Source: SSF14 sp037045585
Lineage (GTDB): Bacteria > Actinomycetota > Acidimicrobiia > Acidimicrobiales > Microtrichaceae
Direction of reading: 5' to 3'
Assembly (NCBI GenBank): GCA_037045585.1
Contig: JBAOIR010000036.1
Coordinates: forward strand, 62,001 to 126,000
Length of the DNA stretch: 64,000 bases
The notes below the pieces were generated by a model. The model did not search any database. It saw only the letters and a list, made by a program, of their open reading frames with translations, and was not told the origin of the DNA. The first letter of the stretch is position 1. Each line of letters starts with the position of its first letter. The position numbers and the translations under genes were made by a program. Below are positions 1-9,469 of this stretch, piece after piece.

Positions 1-59
1 ACACGGTCCGCGGCGTCGGCTACAGCCTCAGGCTCCCCCCGGGTCACGAGAGCGCCTGA
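1..59 (+). CDS. C-terminal end of an OmpR/PhoB-type response regulator (partial)
   Basis: Only the last 18 codons are present, read in the third frame and ending at a TGA at 57-59. They spell TVRGVGYSLRLPPGHESA. The TVRGVGY element is the hallmark of the C-terminal wing of the OmpR/PhoB winged-helix DNA-binding domain, where it precedes the end of the protein. The gene therefore encodes a two-component response regulator whose receiver domain lies outside the window. It faces the leftward ABC exporter genes tail to tail, with 23 bp between the stops, so it is not part of that operon. Confidence 0.75.
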   Translation, partial: TVRGVGYSLRLPPGHESA

Positions 60-82
60 TGCCAAACCGGTGAGCTTCGGGT

Positions 83-1987
83 CTACGCCACCTCGGCGGC
101 GGCTGCGGCGAACTGGGCGTTGTAGAGACGGGCGTAGGCGCCGTCGGCGGCCAGCAGCTGCTCGTGGTTGCCCTGCTCCACGATGCGTCCGGCTTCCATC
201 ACCAGGATCGTGTCGGCGTCGCGGATGGTGGACAGGCGGTGGGCGATCACGAAGCTCGTGCGCTGGGACCGCAGCGCGGCCATGGCGCTCTGGATGAGCA
301 CCTCGGTGCGGGTGTCGACCGAGCTGGTCGCCTCGTCGAGGATCAGGATCGCGGGGTCGGCGAGGAACGCCCGGGCGATCGTGAGCAGCTGCTTCTCCCC
401 GGCCGACACCGTGCCGCCCTCGTCGTCGATGCGGGTGTCGTACCCGTCGGGCAGCGAGTGCACGAACCGGTCGACATAGGTCGCCCGGGCCGCCGCGAGC
501 ATCTGCTCCTCGGTGGCGTCGAGGTTGCCGTAGAGGATGTTCTCGCGGATCGTGCCGCCGAACAGCCAGGTGTCCTGCAGCACCATGCCGATCTCGGAGC
601 GGAGCTGGTTGCGGGGCATCTTGGCGATGTCGCGGCCATCGAGGGTGATCCGGCCGTCGTCGAGCTCGTAGAACCGCATGATGAGGTTGACGAGCGTCGT
701 CTTGCCGGCGCCGGTCGGGCCGACGATGGCGACGGTCTGGCCGGGCTCGGCGACGAGCGACAGATCCTGGATCAGCGGATTCGCCGGGTCATAGGAGAAC
801 GAGATGTGCTCGAACTCGACCCGACCCCGCACCTCGACGTCGCGGCCGACCGTGTCCTCCTCGAGTTCCTGCTCGGGGGCATCGAGCAGCTCGAACACCC
901 GCTCGGCGGAGGCGACACCGGACTGGAACACGTTGATCATCGAGGCGAGCTGGGTCAGCGGCATCGTGAACTGGCGGGAGTACTGGATGAACGCCTGCAC
1001 GTCGCCGAGCGAGAGCGCGCCCGACGCGACCCGGAGGCCACCGACGACCGCGATCACGACGTAGTTGAGGTTGCCGAGGAACATCATCGCCGGCTGGATC
1101 ACACCCGAGATGAACTGCGCCTGGAACCCGGCGTCGAACAGCTCCTCGTTCTTGCGGCCGAACCGGGCCTCGACGTCGGCCTGCCGACCGAACACCTTCA
1201 CGAGGTTGTGGCCGGTGAACGCCTCCTCGACCTGCGCGTTGAGCGCCCCGGTGTGGGCCCACTGGGCGATGAACTTCTTCTTCGACCGACCGGTGATCGA
1301 CTTGATGAGGACGAGGGAGGCGGGGATGGTGATCAGCGCGACCAGCGCCAGCAGCGGCGAGATCACGAACATCATGATCAGCACACCGAGCAGTGACAGC
1401 ACCGACGTGAGCAGTTGGCTGAGGGTCTGCTGGAGGCTCTGCGCGATGTTGTCGATGTCGTTGGTGACGCGGCTCAGGAGGTCGCCGCGAGGCTGGCCGT
1501 CGACGTAGCTGAGGGGGAGGCGGTGCAGCTTGTCCTCGACCTCGGCGCGCAGACGCAGCATCGTTCGTTGCACGACCCCGGCCAGCAGGAACGCCTGCAG
1601 CCACTGGAACGCAGCGGAGACGACGTAGATGCCGAGTGCGGCGAGGAGGACGTTGCGCATGTCATCGAAGTCGATGCTGCCGGTGCCGCGGAACTTGGCC
1701 ATGATGCCCTTGAACAGGATGTCGGTGGCGTGGCCCAACACCTTGGGGCCGATGACCGACAACGTCACGCTGATCACGGCGAACAGGAGCACGGCGGTCA
1801 CGCCGGGGCGCTCAGGGGTGAGGCGGCTCATCAGGCGGCGGGTGGAGCCCGCGAAGTCCTTCGACTTCTCGGTCGGCATCCCCGCCATACCGCCCATGCG
1901 GCCGCCCGCCGCCTGGCGGGCCTCGCGCACGACCTCGGTCTTCACGACGGGTGTGTCGTCGGTGTGGTCGTTGGTCTGGTCGGTCAT
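83..1987 (-). CDS. ABC exporter subunit (membrane domain plus ATPase), catalytic half of a heterodimer
   Basis: A 634-residue fused ABC exporter half. A hydrophilic Gly/Met-containing N-terminus (about 55 residues) precedes six predicted membrane helices and a C-terminal nucleotide-binding domain. Walker A reads GPTGAGKTT, Walker B ends ILILDEATS with the catalytic glutamate, and the switch histidine is in IAHRLST. The signature is VSAGEKQ instead of LSGGQ. Its ATG overlaps the stop of the upstream exporter gene by one base (TGATG), which indicates translational coupling. The partner lacks the catalytic Glu and switch His, so this subunit supplies the residues for the working site, as known for LmrCD/TM287-288-type heterodimers. 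The substrate cannot be told from sequence; the linked TetR gene suggests drug or toxic lipid export. Confidence 0.93.
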   Translation of the reverse strand: MTDQTNDHTDDTPVVKTEVVREARQAAGGRMGGMAGMPTEKSKDFAGSTRRLMSRLTPERPGVTAVLLFAVISVTLSVIGPKVLGHATDILFKGIMAKFRGTGSIDFDDMRNVLLAALGIYVVSAAFQWLQAFLLAGVVQRTMLRLRAEVEDKLHRLPLSYVDGQPRGDLLSRVTNDIDNIAQSLQQTLSQLLTSVLSLLGVLIMMFVISPLLALVALITIPASLVLIKSITGRSKKKFIAQWAHTGALNAQVEEAFTGHNLVKVFGRQADVEARFGRKNEELFDAGFQAQFISGVIQPAMMFLGNLNYVVIAVVGGLRVASGALSLGDVQAFIQYSRQFTMPLTQLASMINVFQSGVASAERVFELLDAPEQELEEDTVGRDVEVRGRVEFEHISFSYDPANPLIQDLSLVAEPGQTVAIVGPTGAGKTTLVNLIMRFYELDDGRITLDGRDIAKMPRNQLRSEIGMVLQDTWLFGGTIRENILYGNLDATEEQMLAAARATYVDRFVHSLPDGYDTRIDDEGGTVSAGEKQLLTIARAFLADPAILILDEATSSVDTRTEVLIQSAMAALRSQRTSFVIAHRLSTIRDADTILVMEAGRIVEQGNHEQLLAADGAYARLYNAQFAAAAAEVA

Positions 1988-3720
1988 CAGGCGGCCTCTT
2001 CCTGGGTCATCTGCGATTCCACGATCTCGATGTAGGTGGGGCAGCTCGCCAGCAGCTCACGGTGGGTTCCGAGGCCGACGCAGTGGCCGTCCTCGAGCAC
2101 CAGGATCTGGTCGGCGCCCATGATCGTGGACACGCGTTGCGCAACGACGACGACCGCGGCGTCACGGGTGTGGGGGAGTAGTGCGGCGCGGAGCCGGGCG
2201 TCGGTCGCCAGGTCGAGCGCCGAGAACGAGTCGTCGAACAGGAAGATCGAGGGTTTGCGGACCAGCGCCCGAGCGATGGCGAGGCGCTGCCGCTGCCCAC
2301 CCGAGACGTTGAACCCACCCTGCACGATCGGTTCGTCGAGTTGCAGTGGCATGGCCTTCACGAAGTCGGTGGCCTGCGCGACCTCGAGCGCCGCCCACAG
2401 TTCCTCGTCGGTCGCGTCGGGCTTGGAGTAGCGGAGGTTGGAGGCGACGGTCCCGCTGAACAGGTACGGCTTCTGGGGCACCAACCCGATGCGGGCCCAC
2501 AGGGTCTCCAGTCGCACCGTGCGGATGTCGACGCCGCCGATGAGGACCTCGCCCGCCGTCACGTCGAAGAGCCGGGGGATGAGGTTGAGCAGCGTGGTCT
2601 TGCCCGAACCGGTCGAGCCGATGACGGCGGTCGTCGTGCCGGGCGCGACGGTGAGCGAGATGTCGGTCAGGATCGGTTCGTCGGCGCCGGGATAGTGGAA
2701 GCCGACGTTGCGCAGCTCGAGCGGCGCGGACTCGGGCAGCTCGGCGAGGGCGTCGGGCGCTTCCTCGACCGACGAGTCGGTCTCGAGGACCTCGACGAGG
2801 CGCTCGGCGCACACCGCGGCGCGAGGGATCATGACGGCCATGAACGTCGCCATCATGAGCGACATCAGGATCTGGGCCAGGTAACTGAGGAAGGCGATCA
2901 TCTGGCCGACCTGCATGTCGCCGCTGTTGATGCGGTTGGCGCCGATCCACACGGCGGCGACCGTCGACACGTTGAGGACGATCATGATCGACGGGAACAT
3001 GCAGGCCATGAGTCGACCGGCGGTGAGCGACGTCTCGGTGAGGTCGTCGTTGGCCGAGCCGAATCGCTTGACCTCGGCGGGCTCACGCACGAACGCCCGC
3101 ACGACGCGCATGCCGGTGATCTGCTCCCGCAGCACCCGGTTGACCTCGTCGATGCGGACCTGCATGACGCGGAACGTCGGGATCATCTTGCGGACGACGA
3201 GGCCGACGAGCGTGACGAGCGCCGGGATGCTGAAGATGAGGATGGCGCTCAAGCCGACGTCCTCGCGCAGCGCCATGATGACGCCGCCGACGGTCGTGAT
3301 CGGCGCCGCCACGAACATGGTGCAGCCCATCAGCACCAGCATCTGCACCTGCGTCACGTCGTTGGTGATGCGAGTGATCAGCGACGGCGCGCCCAGCTCG
3401 TTGATCTCCTTGGCGGAGTACCCGGTGACCTGGTGGAACAGGGCGTGGCGGACGTCGCGCCCGAACCCCATCGCGGCGCGGGCGCCGAAGAACACACCGG
3501 CGATTGCGAACAGCACCTGGACGAGGCTGACGGCGAGCATGATGCCGCCGTGGGACCAGATGTAGCCCGTGTCCTGCCGCACGACACCCTGGTCGATGAT
3601 GTCGGCGTTGAGGCTCGGGAGATAGAGCGCGGCGATCGTCGCGACCAGTTGTAACCCGACGACGAGGTAGAGCTGCTTGCGGTACGGCCGGATGTAGGTG
3701 CGGAGGAGTTGCCAGAGCAT
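1987..3720 (-). CDS. ABC exporter subunit (membrane domain plus ATPase), degenerate-site half
   Basis: A 577-residue ABC exporter half with six predicted N-terminal membrane helices and a C-terminal ATPase domain. Walker A is GSTGSGKTT and the signature VSGGQRQ is canonical. Walker B reads IFLFDDSFSALD, so Asp stands where the catalytic Glu should be, and the switch histidine is replaced by Gln (VAQRVST). Both substitutions are the recognised marks of the degenerate site in heterodimeric ABC exporters; the canonical signature motif here should complete the active site formed with the Walker motifs of the downstream subunit. It is the first of the two exporter genes, 48 bp after the TetR gene and overlapping the next gene by one base. 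Confidence 0.93.
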   Translation of the reverse strand: MLWQLLRTYIRPYRKQLYLVVGLQLVATIAALYLPSLNADIIDQGVVRQDTGYIWSHGGIMLAVSLVQVLFAIAGVFFGARAAMGFGRDVRHALFHQVTGYSAKEINELGAPSLITRITNDVTQVQMLVLMGCTMFVAAPITTVGGVIMALREDVGLSAILIFSIPALVTLVGLVVRKMIPTFRVMQVRIDEVNRVLREQITGMRVVRAFVREPAEVKRFGSANDDLTETSLTAGRLMACMFPSIMIVLNVSTVAAVWIGANRINSGDMQVGQMIAFLSYLAQILMSLMMATFMAVMIPRAAVCAERLVEVLETDSSVEEAPDALAELPESAPLELRNVGFHYPGADEPILTDISLTVAPGTTTAVIGSTGSGKTTLLNLIPRLFDVTAGEVLIGGVDIRTVRLETLWARIGLVPQKPYLFSGTVASNLRYSKPDATDEELWAALEVAQATDFVKAMPLQLDEPIVQGGFNVSGGQRQRLAIARALVRKPSIFLFDDSFSALDLATDARLRAALLPHTRDAAVVVVAQRVSTIMGADQILVLEDGHCVGLGTHRELLASCPTYIEIVESQMTQEEAA

Positions 3721-3768
3721 GTGGTTCCTGATGATCGAGGTCGGCGGGTGAGGGGCAGCGGCTGAAGG

Positions 3769-4380
3769 TCAGCGGGCGAGGATGCCGCCGAGCGCGAGCT
3801 CGACGATGTCGGACGGCGAGAGCACCCCGTCCTCGGTGATGAACATGGGATGGGTGCCGCCGAACGTGATCGAGCGGAGCACCTGGGCTGCGACGTGGGG
3901 CTCGCAGCTGAGGGAGTCGGCGTCGGGGAGGAAGAGGTCGACGAGCCCGTCGAGCGCACCGGGGGGCTTGCGGGGGAGCGGCGGACCCTGCCGGTCGGGC
4001 GCGATCGTGGCGATCACCCCCATGAGCTGGAAGATCCGCGATGTGCGGTCCTGGATCTGAGCGACCGCGGCCTCCAGTCGCTCCCGGAGGGGGAGCGACC
4101 GGTCGATCGCGGCGATGCCGTCACGGACCGGTGTGGGGTCGAACGCAAGCTCGACGGCGGCCCAGATCACGTCCTCCTTGGTCGCGAAGACCCGGAAGAT
4201 CGTGCCCTCGGCGATGCCGGCGGCTTCGGCGATCTGACGGGTCGTGATCCCGGCGCCGACTTCGAGCAGGAGCGGCAGCGTTGCCGCGGCGATGGCGGCC
4301 CGTCGCTCGTCGGCCGGCATCGAACTCGCGCGGGAGCCGGTTCGCGGGGCGAGAGCGGCAGTGTCGGAGGTCGGCAGCAC
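3769..4380 (-). CDS. TetR-family transcriptional regulator of the ABC exporter
   Basis: An N-terminal TetR helix-turn-helix is clear (TTRQIAEAAGIAEGTIFRVF followed by a Lys-Glu-Asp that starts helix 4), and the rest is a helical ligand-binding domain with no family-level clue to the ligand. The frame is open up to a GTG at 4407, but that codon lies inside the operator palindrome, so I place the start at the GTG at 4380 (about 203 residues); the ATG at 4320 is another option. The gene sits first in a tetR-ABC-ABC operon, and the perfect palindrome just upstream implies autoregulated repression relieved by a compound the exporter removes. That last step is inference from the layout. Confidence 0.9.
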   Translation of the reverse strand: MLPTSDTAALAPRTGSRASSMPADERRAAIAAATLPLLLEVGAGITTRQIAEAAGIAEGTIFRVFATKEDVIWAAVELAFDPTPVRDGIAAIDRSLPLRERLEAAVAQIQDRTSRIFQLMGVIATIAPDRQGPPLPRKPPGALDGLVDLFLPDADSLSCEPHVAAQVLRSITFGGTHPMFITEDGVLSPSDIVELALGGILAR

Positions 4381-4396
4381 GGTGGAGCACCGTACC

Positions 4397-4414
4397 TGAG
4401 TGAGCACTCACTCA
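4397..4414. promoter_or_regulatory. TetR-type operator palindrome
   Basis: An 8-bp perfect inverted repeat with a 2-bp spacer: TGAGTGAG, CA, CTCACTCA. The TGAGTGAG half-site matches the form seen upstream of many TetR-family efflux regulators. It lies 16 bp before the preferred GTG start of the TetR gene and 25 bp after the stop of the kinase-like gene, so it is placed to control the tetR-exporter operon. Confidence 0.75.
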
Positions 4415-4439
4415 CGAACGCTTTACGCTGAGAAAAGGG

Positions 4440-6475
4440 TCACACGGCCTGCTGCTGGGGTGCACTCGGGTCGAGGACGAGCCGGACCTCGGTGCCGCCG
4501 CCCACCCGGGGGATCCAGTCGATCGAGGCGCCGATGCTTGCCGCCGCCTCGGCCATCGACCGTGTGCCGACCCCCGACCCGGACCGCGCTCCGCCACGCC
4601 GACGTCGACGTCGACGTCGTTCGAACGCTCGTCGCCGCCGTCGGTCACGCGCACGACGATCGCGCCGTCAGCAGCGATGTCGGGGGACCGGTCGACCGAC
4701 TCGACGGCGACCGTTGCCGATCGACGGTCCGTGTGCTTTGCGACGTTGTTGAGCGCCTCGCGGACGATCTCGGTGACCGTCGGGGTCGCGGTCCGGGTCC
4801 AGTGCGGCACGGGCGCGGACTGTTCGACGACGACGTTCAGGCCACGGCGGCCGAACTCCGCGGCGAGGCCGTGCAACTCGTCGCCGATCGACGCCGGCTT
4901 GCGCTCGGTGCCATCGATGGCGACCCCGATGCGGGCGATCTCCTCGTCGATCCACGCGCCGAGCACGTTCGCGTCGAGGTCGCCGGCGACGACCGCTCCG
5001 AGGACCTGGGCGATGCCGTCGTGCACCAGTGACCGTTGGGCGAGACGTTGTTCGCGCAGCCGGCCGAGACGTCCGGCTGCCGCGAGCTCGGTCGACATCG
5101 CCGTGAGCTCCCGGGTCTGCTCGAGCGAGATGCGCGCCACGTTGCGGAGGATGTGCGCCGTCGAGTGGATCACCAGTTGCTCGTTAGCGGCGCCGGCGAG
5201 CCGCTCGTGCCACGGCCCCCGGCGCAGGATCTCGGTCAGGCCCCGGATGGCGCCGAGCGCGGTGACCGTCCTCGTCGCCGAGGGAGCGTCCCACCGCACG
5301 ATGCCGACGGTGGCCGCCATCTTGGCCGAGTCGGCCTCGATCCACGCCGACATCCGTCGATCGCCGGGGGTCCTCGCCTGCACCCGCCCGAGCGCGGCGG
5401 CCGACGCCAGGTTGGCCGCCGAAGCCAGAGCCTCGGCCCGGTTCTCGCCGAGGCGATCGACGACGCTGTCCGACAAGAGCGCGGCGGCGAGGGCGCAGCG
5501 GAGCCCCGTCGTCGCGATCGCCGCGCGCGACACCCGGCGATCCACGGACGCGCTGTGGGTGATCCGCACCAGCGTCGTCACCGACGTGCTGATGCAGACG
5601 GCGGCCCGCACCCGGCGGCTGATACGTCGTGCGGTGCGCTCGACCGGTCCGTAGTCCGCGACGGTTTCGATGACGAGCGGCGCATCGATCTCGGCGTCGG
5701 GATCGGACAACCACCGTCGGATGCGAGCCTCCTCGTCGGCCGCCAGCGCGGCGGCGCAGCGCGGGTCGGTCGTCAGTGCATCGCCGATGCGTCGGAGGGC
5801 CGATGCCGCGGGCATCAGGATCTCGAGTTCGAACGCGGCCCGCTCAGTAGCGAGTTCGTCGTCGATCCGCCGGTCGACGAACCTCGACACGTGCTCGTCG
5901 ATCAACGTGGCATGCCGCCGCAGGCGATTGGCGATGAGGATCGTCGGCGCGGCGGCCGTGGCTGCAGTCGGGGCGAGGGCGGCGAGAATCCGGAGTGCGT
6001 CGGCCCGGGACCGACCCACCACGAGGGGCAACGCCTGGACGACGACGCTGGTGGCGCGGCCGGTGGCACTGGTCGAGAGCAGCGGTGTGGCCGCCATCCG
6101 CACGTCGAACACGCGGTTCGTCCATGCCGTACCGCCTGCCTGGGCGTCGGTGGTGGTCGAGCGGGCCCCCAGCGCGACGGCGACGACGCCCAACGCGGTG
6201 TCGATCCGCCACAGGTCGTGTGTCCGCATCGTGGGCCAGCGTCGGGTATGTGACCAGACCACGACCGTGGAGCCGGCCTCGACGGCGAGCGCTGCCCACG
6301 CGAGCGGGCGGCGCTCCGTCTCCTCGGGGTGCGATACCAGGCGCAGGGCCCCGGCACCCACGGTGGCGGCGCGGTGCACGAGGTGGAACCGGGTCAGGAC
6401 CGCCTCGATCCCCATCTCGGCGGCCCCGGCGGCGAAGTTCGGCGTCCAGCCGGAATCAAATCGCAGCGGATGCAT
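4440..6475 (-). CDS. Membrane-anchored histidine-kinase-like protein, paralogue 1 (frameshifted near 4585)
   Basis: About 680 residues once the frame is repaired. The N-terminal third has about six hydrophobic stretches, followed by a long helical region, a HisKA_3-like helix with the probable phosphoacceptor His485 in LVHDGIAQVL, and a C-terminal HATPase domain with an N-box (EIVREALNNVAKH) and a G1 box (VTDGG). Just after a GTCGAC hexanucleotide run the reading frame changes: the expected G2/F box (GVGTRSMAEAA) and the C-terminal GGTEVRLVL continue in another frame to a TGA at 4440-4442. I chose the ATG at 6475, which overlaps the end of paralogue 2 by 20 bp and suggests coupled translation. 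No response regulator gene is adjacent on this strand, so it is an orphan. A DesK/NarX-like kinase is the best reading; the signal is unknown. Confidence 0.72.
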
Positions 6476-8558
6476 GCGTCTCCATCGGGCCGGTCGGTGG
6501 GCGGAGCACGATTCGCACCTCGGTGCCACCCGACGAGGTCTGGAACCATTCGATGTCGGCGTCGATCATCGCTGCCAGCGCCTGCATCGTCTCGGTGCCG
6601 GTGCCCGAACCGGGAAGGAACACCGGGAAGTCGGTGCCGAAATCGCAGATCCGGACCAACACCGTGCCGTCCTCGCGGTCCAAGATGCCGAGCCAGGTCC
6701 AACTGTCGGGCACGTGTTTGACCACGTTGTTGACCGCCTCGGTGATGATCTCGCCGACGGTGCCGCCGATCTCGCTCGTCCACGCGGGCAGGTCGTAGGC
6801 CTGGGCCATCAACATTGCGCCGCGCTCGGCGAACCGGTCGACCAGCGCCGCCACGATCGCCTCGAGGTCGCCGGGCTCCCCGACAGCCTTGCGGCCCAAC
6901 CGCACGTCGATGCGGACCCGCTCCTGGTGGAGCCAGGCGAGCAGTGCCGGGTCGTCGTGGCGGCCGGCGGAGACGGCGGTGAGTACTTGGGCGATGCCGT
7001 TGTGCACGAACGAGCGGTGCCGGACGCGGAGGTCGTCGAGCAGCGACCAGTGGCCCTCGACCTCCAGCGTCGCCAGCGTGAGTTGCCGGGATTGCTCGAT
7101 GGCCGCCCAGGTTCCGTGTTCGACCTGCCGGGAGGTGGCCTGCACGATGGCGACCTCGTTGGCGGCCGCCGCCAGCCGTTGGCCGACCGTGCGGCGCGCT
7201 CGGGCGCGTCTGCCGGCGTCGGGGTCCGGAGGGGTGAATCGATCGGCGACGGCGACGACGGCGCGGATCGCGCTGACGCGTGGCTGGCGTACCGCTGTGT
7301 CGGGACGCGACCGATCGCCGCTGCTGACGTCGCCGATACCTCGTACACGAGCCGTTCGAACCATGCGACGACGGGCGGATCGTGCCGCTCGGCGTGCTGG
7401 TGGAGGCCGGCTGCGGCGGTCACCAGCACGTCGGCGGCCGATTCGACGAGCCGGGAGGTCTCCTCGTCGACGCCGGGGAACCACTCGAAGAACAGTGCCG
7501 CCCCCAGAAGACCCCGTGCCGAGATCACACCCGCGGCGACCTTGGCGGCGCCGGGGTGGTGATGCTTGACCCCGACGAGCCGGACGAGGTCGGCGACCGA
7601 CGACCCGAGGCGGATCCCGCCCCGGAGGCGGCGACTGAGCCGACGTATCCCCGCCTCGACGATCTCGAGGTGCGCGGCCCGGGCCTCGGGCGTGACCGTG
7701 GACGGCGAGGCCGGAGCCAAGGCCTCGTTCGTGAGCCAGGAACGGATGCGACATTCCTCGGCGGCGGCGAGTGCGACCGCGGCAGCTCGGTCGACGACCA
7801 GGAGGGAACTGATCTCGTCGAGCACCTGCGGTGACGGCGCGAGCACGGTGTCGAGGAAGTGCGCCTCCTCGGCGACGAGGGCGGCGTCGAGTTCGGCGTC
7901 GGCCCACCGAAGCGCCCGGGCGTCGATCACCCGCGCCGCGACGCATCTCGTGGCTGAGCATGAGCGCCTGGAAGAACGCGCTGGTGAGGAGCGGTGTGAG
8001 GTGGCTGATGATGCGACGACGGGCCTCGCGGTCGCGGCGCATCAGGTGCGGGAGCACCTGGCTGCCGACCCCGGCGAACAGGGGCAGGCCGTGACGATCC
8101 CCCAGGGGGAAGGCGGCGACCCGCACGGCGAGCATCCGGTTGGTCCACGCCGTGCCGTTGACCTGTGGCTGTACGTGCATGGCGCGCGAGCCGAGCGCGA
8201 CGCTCGCGACCCCGAGCACCGCGTCCGCTGAGGTCACCCACGGGTCGAGCATCGACTGCCACGTCCGGGTGCGCCGCCACACGTAGACGGCGTCGGCACA
8301 CTCGAGGGCGAGGGCGGCCCACGCCTGTCGCGGGTTGCGGACCTCCTCGGGGCGGGCGACGAGCTTCAGTGCTCCGGACGCGATGGCGGTCGCCCGGTAG
8401 GCGTGGTGGTACCGGTTGAGGATCGTCTCGAGTTCGAGGCCGGCCGCGCCCGCGGTGAAATCAGGCGTCCACTGGACGCCGGGTCGTGTCGACAGGGCAT
8501 ATGCCGAGGAGGGTCGGAGGCCGAAAAGGAGACGGCGTATGGACAAGGCGCCGTCCAT
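6456..8558 (-). CDS. Membrane-anchored histidine-kinase-like protein, paralogue 2 (two compensating frameshifts)
   Basis: About 700 residues, collinear with paralogue 1 from a shared N-terminal W-T-P-(N/D)-F-(A/T)-A-G-A-A motif to a C-terminal GGTEVRIVLRP. The middle section runs in a different frame between about 7930 and 7300, so two indels of opposite sign bracket it; the middle frame carries the expected helical region. The phosphoacceptor-like site is FVHNGIAQVL near residue 519, with Asn where paralogue 1 and most HisKA_3 proteins have Asp or Glu. The ATPase domain shows EIITEAVNNVVKH, CDFGTD and GSGTGTETM, so ATP binding looks intact. It starts at the ATG at 8558, divergent from the dehydrogenase gene, and precedes paralogue 1 in the same transcript. 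The pair could form a heterodimer. Confidence 0.72.
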   Translation of the reverse strand: MDGALSIRRLLFGLRPSSAYALSTRPGVQWTPDFTAGAAGLELETILNRYHHAYRATAIASGALKLVARPEEVRNPRQAWAALALECADAVYVWRRTRTWQSMLDPWVTSADAVLGVASVALGSRAMHVQPQVNGTAWTNRMLAVRVAAFPLGDRHGLPLFAGVGSQVLPHLMRRDREARRRIISHLTPLLTSAFFQALMLSHEMRRGAGDRRPGASVGRRRTRRRPRRRGGALPRHRARAVTAGARRDQFPPGRRPSCRGRTRRRRGMSHPFLAHERGLGSGLAVHGHARGPGRAPRDRRGGDTSAQSPPPGRDPPRVVGRRPRPARRGQASPPRRRQGRRGCDLGTGSSGGGTVLRVVPRRRRGDLPARRIGRRRAGDRRSRPPPARRAARSARRRMVRTARVRGIGDVSSGDRSRPDTAVRQPRVSAIRAVVAVADRFTPPDPDAGRRARARRTVGQRLAAAANEVAIVQATSRQVEHGTWAAIEQSRQLTLATLEVEGHWSLLDDLRVRHRSFVHNGIAQVLTAVSAGRHDDPALLAWLHQERVRIDVRLGRKAVGEPGDLEAIVAALVDRFAERGAMLMAQAYDLPAWTSEIGGTVGEIITEAVNNVVKHVPDSWTWLGILDREDGTVLVRICDFGTDFPVFLPGSGTGTETMQALAAMIDADIEWFQTSSGGTEVRIVLRPPTGPMETHASAAI

Positions 8559-8628
8559 GGTATTGGCCGGTCGTCAAAATGATGTGACAATCGGAGAGCA
8601 GGATTCAGCCCGGAGATAGGGTCTCGCC

Positions 8629-9447
8629 ATGACGCTTCGTGCACCGCGCCCCGACCTCACCAGCATCGTGACCGGCGCCTCGTCGGGGATCGGCGCGGAG
8701 ATCGCCCGCGAGCTGGCCCGCCGCGGACACGGCGTCACCCTCGTGGCGCGTCGGCAGGGTCCGCTCGACGAGCTGGCGGCCGAACTGGGCGACCGGCACG
8801 GCGTCCGGGCGGAGGTGGTCACCGCCGACCTCACCGACATCGACGCCCGTACCGCCATCGCTACCACGCTCGACGAACGCGGCCTCCGAGTGCAGGTGCT
8901 CGTCAACAACGCCGGACTGTCGACGACGGGGCCGGTGAGCGCCAGCGACCCGGCGGCGGAGATCCGGATGATCCGCACCGATGTCGAGGCGGTCGCACAC
9001 CTCTGCAGCCTGTTCGTGCCAGGCATGGCCGAACGGCGGTCCGGTTCGATCCTGAACGTGGCATCCACGGCCGCGTTCCAGCCGCTTCCCGGTCAGGCCG
9101 GGTACGCCGCGTCCAAGGCGTTCGTCCTCTCCTACAGTCACGCGTTGCGTGGCGAACTGGCAGCGAGCGGTGTCGGCGTGACGGTGCTGTGCCCCGGGCC
9201 CGTCGAGACCGGGTTCGCCGAAGCGGCGGGCTTCACTGCGGAGGAGGCCGAGGGGGCGCTGCCCAAGTTCATGTGGGTGTCCGCCGCCGACGTGGCCCGA
9301 CAGGCCGTCGACGGGCTTGCCGCCGACCGTGCGGTGGTCATCCCCGGTCTCGCCAACAAGGCCACCGCCGCGAGCGCGTGGCTCACGCCCCGCCGGCTGT
9401 TGGTGCCGGTCCTCGCCCGCATGCATCCGGCGCTGAAGGGCCGCTGA
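8629..9447 (+). CDS. Short-chain dehydrogenase/reductase
   Basis: A 272-residue classical SDR. The cofactor loop TGASSGIG is at residues 15-22, NNAG lies near residue 93, the catalytic Ser is in NVASTAAF, and the catalytic pair is YAASK. An Arg-Arg in VARRQG after the second strand is typical of NADP(H) preference. The family includes DltE-like reductases acting on ketone or acyl substrates, but the substrate here cannot be called. It is transcribed away from the kinase-like genes across a 70-bp gap and converges with the thioredoxin-fold gene, so it is probably monocistronic. Confidence 0.93.
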   Translation: MTLRAPRPDLTSIVTGASSGIGAEIARELARRGHGVTLVARRQGPLDELAAELGDRHGVRAEVVTADLTDIDARTAIATTLDERGLRVQVLVNNAGLSTTGPVSASDPAAEIRMIRTDVEAVAHLCSLFVPGMAERRSGSILNVASTAAFQPLPGQAGYAASKAFVLSYSHALRGELAASGVGVTVLCPGPVETGFAEAAGFTAEEAEGALPKFMWVSAADVARQAVDGLAADRAVVIPGLANKATAASAWLTPRRLLVPVLARMHPALKGR

Positions 9448-9469
9448 GTTTCGACCCGTGCTCGGGCCG

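Noticed and set aside
164..2035. Long plus-strand open frames opposite the ABC exporter genes
   Set aside because: They are antisense shadows of GC-rich genes: Arg/His/Asp-rich composition, no family motifs, and the reverse strand has clear ABC motifs across the same span.
6809..7930. Separate 373-codon gene inside the second kinase-like gene
   Set aside because: Its sequence is the missing middle of the kinase-like protein, as seen by collinearity with paralogue 1, and its 3' half loses all protein character.
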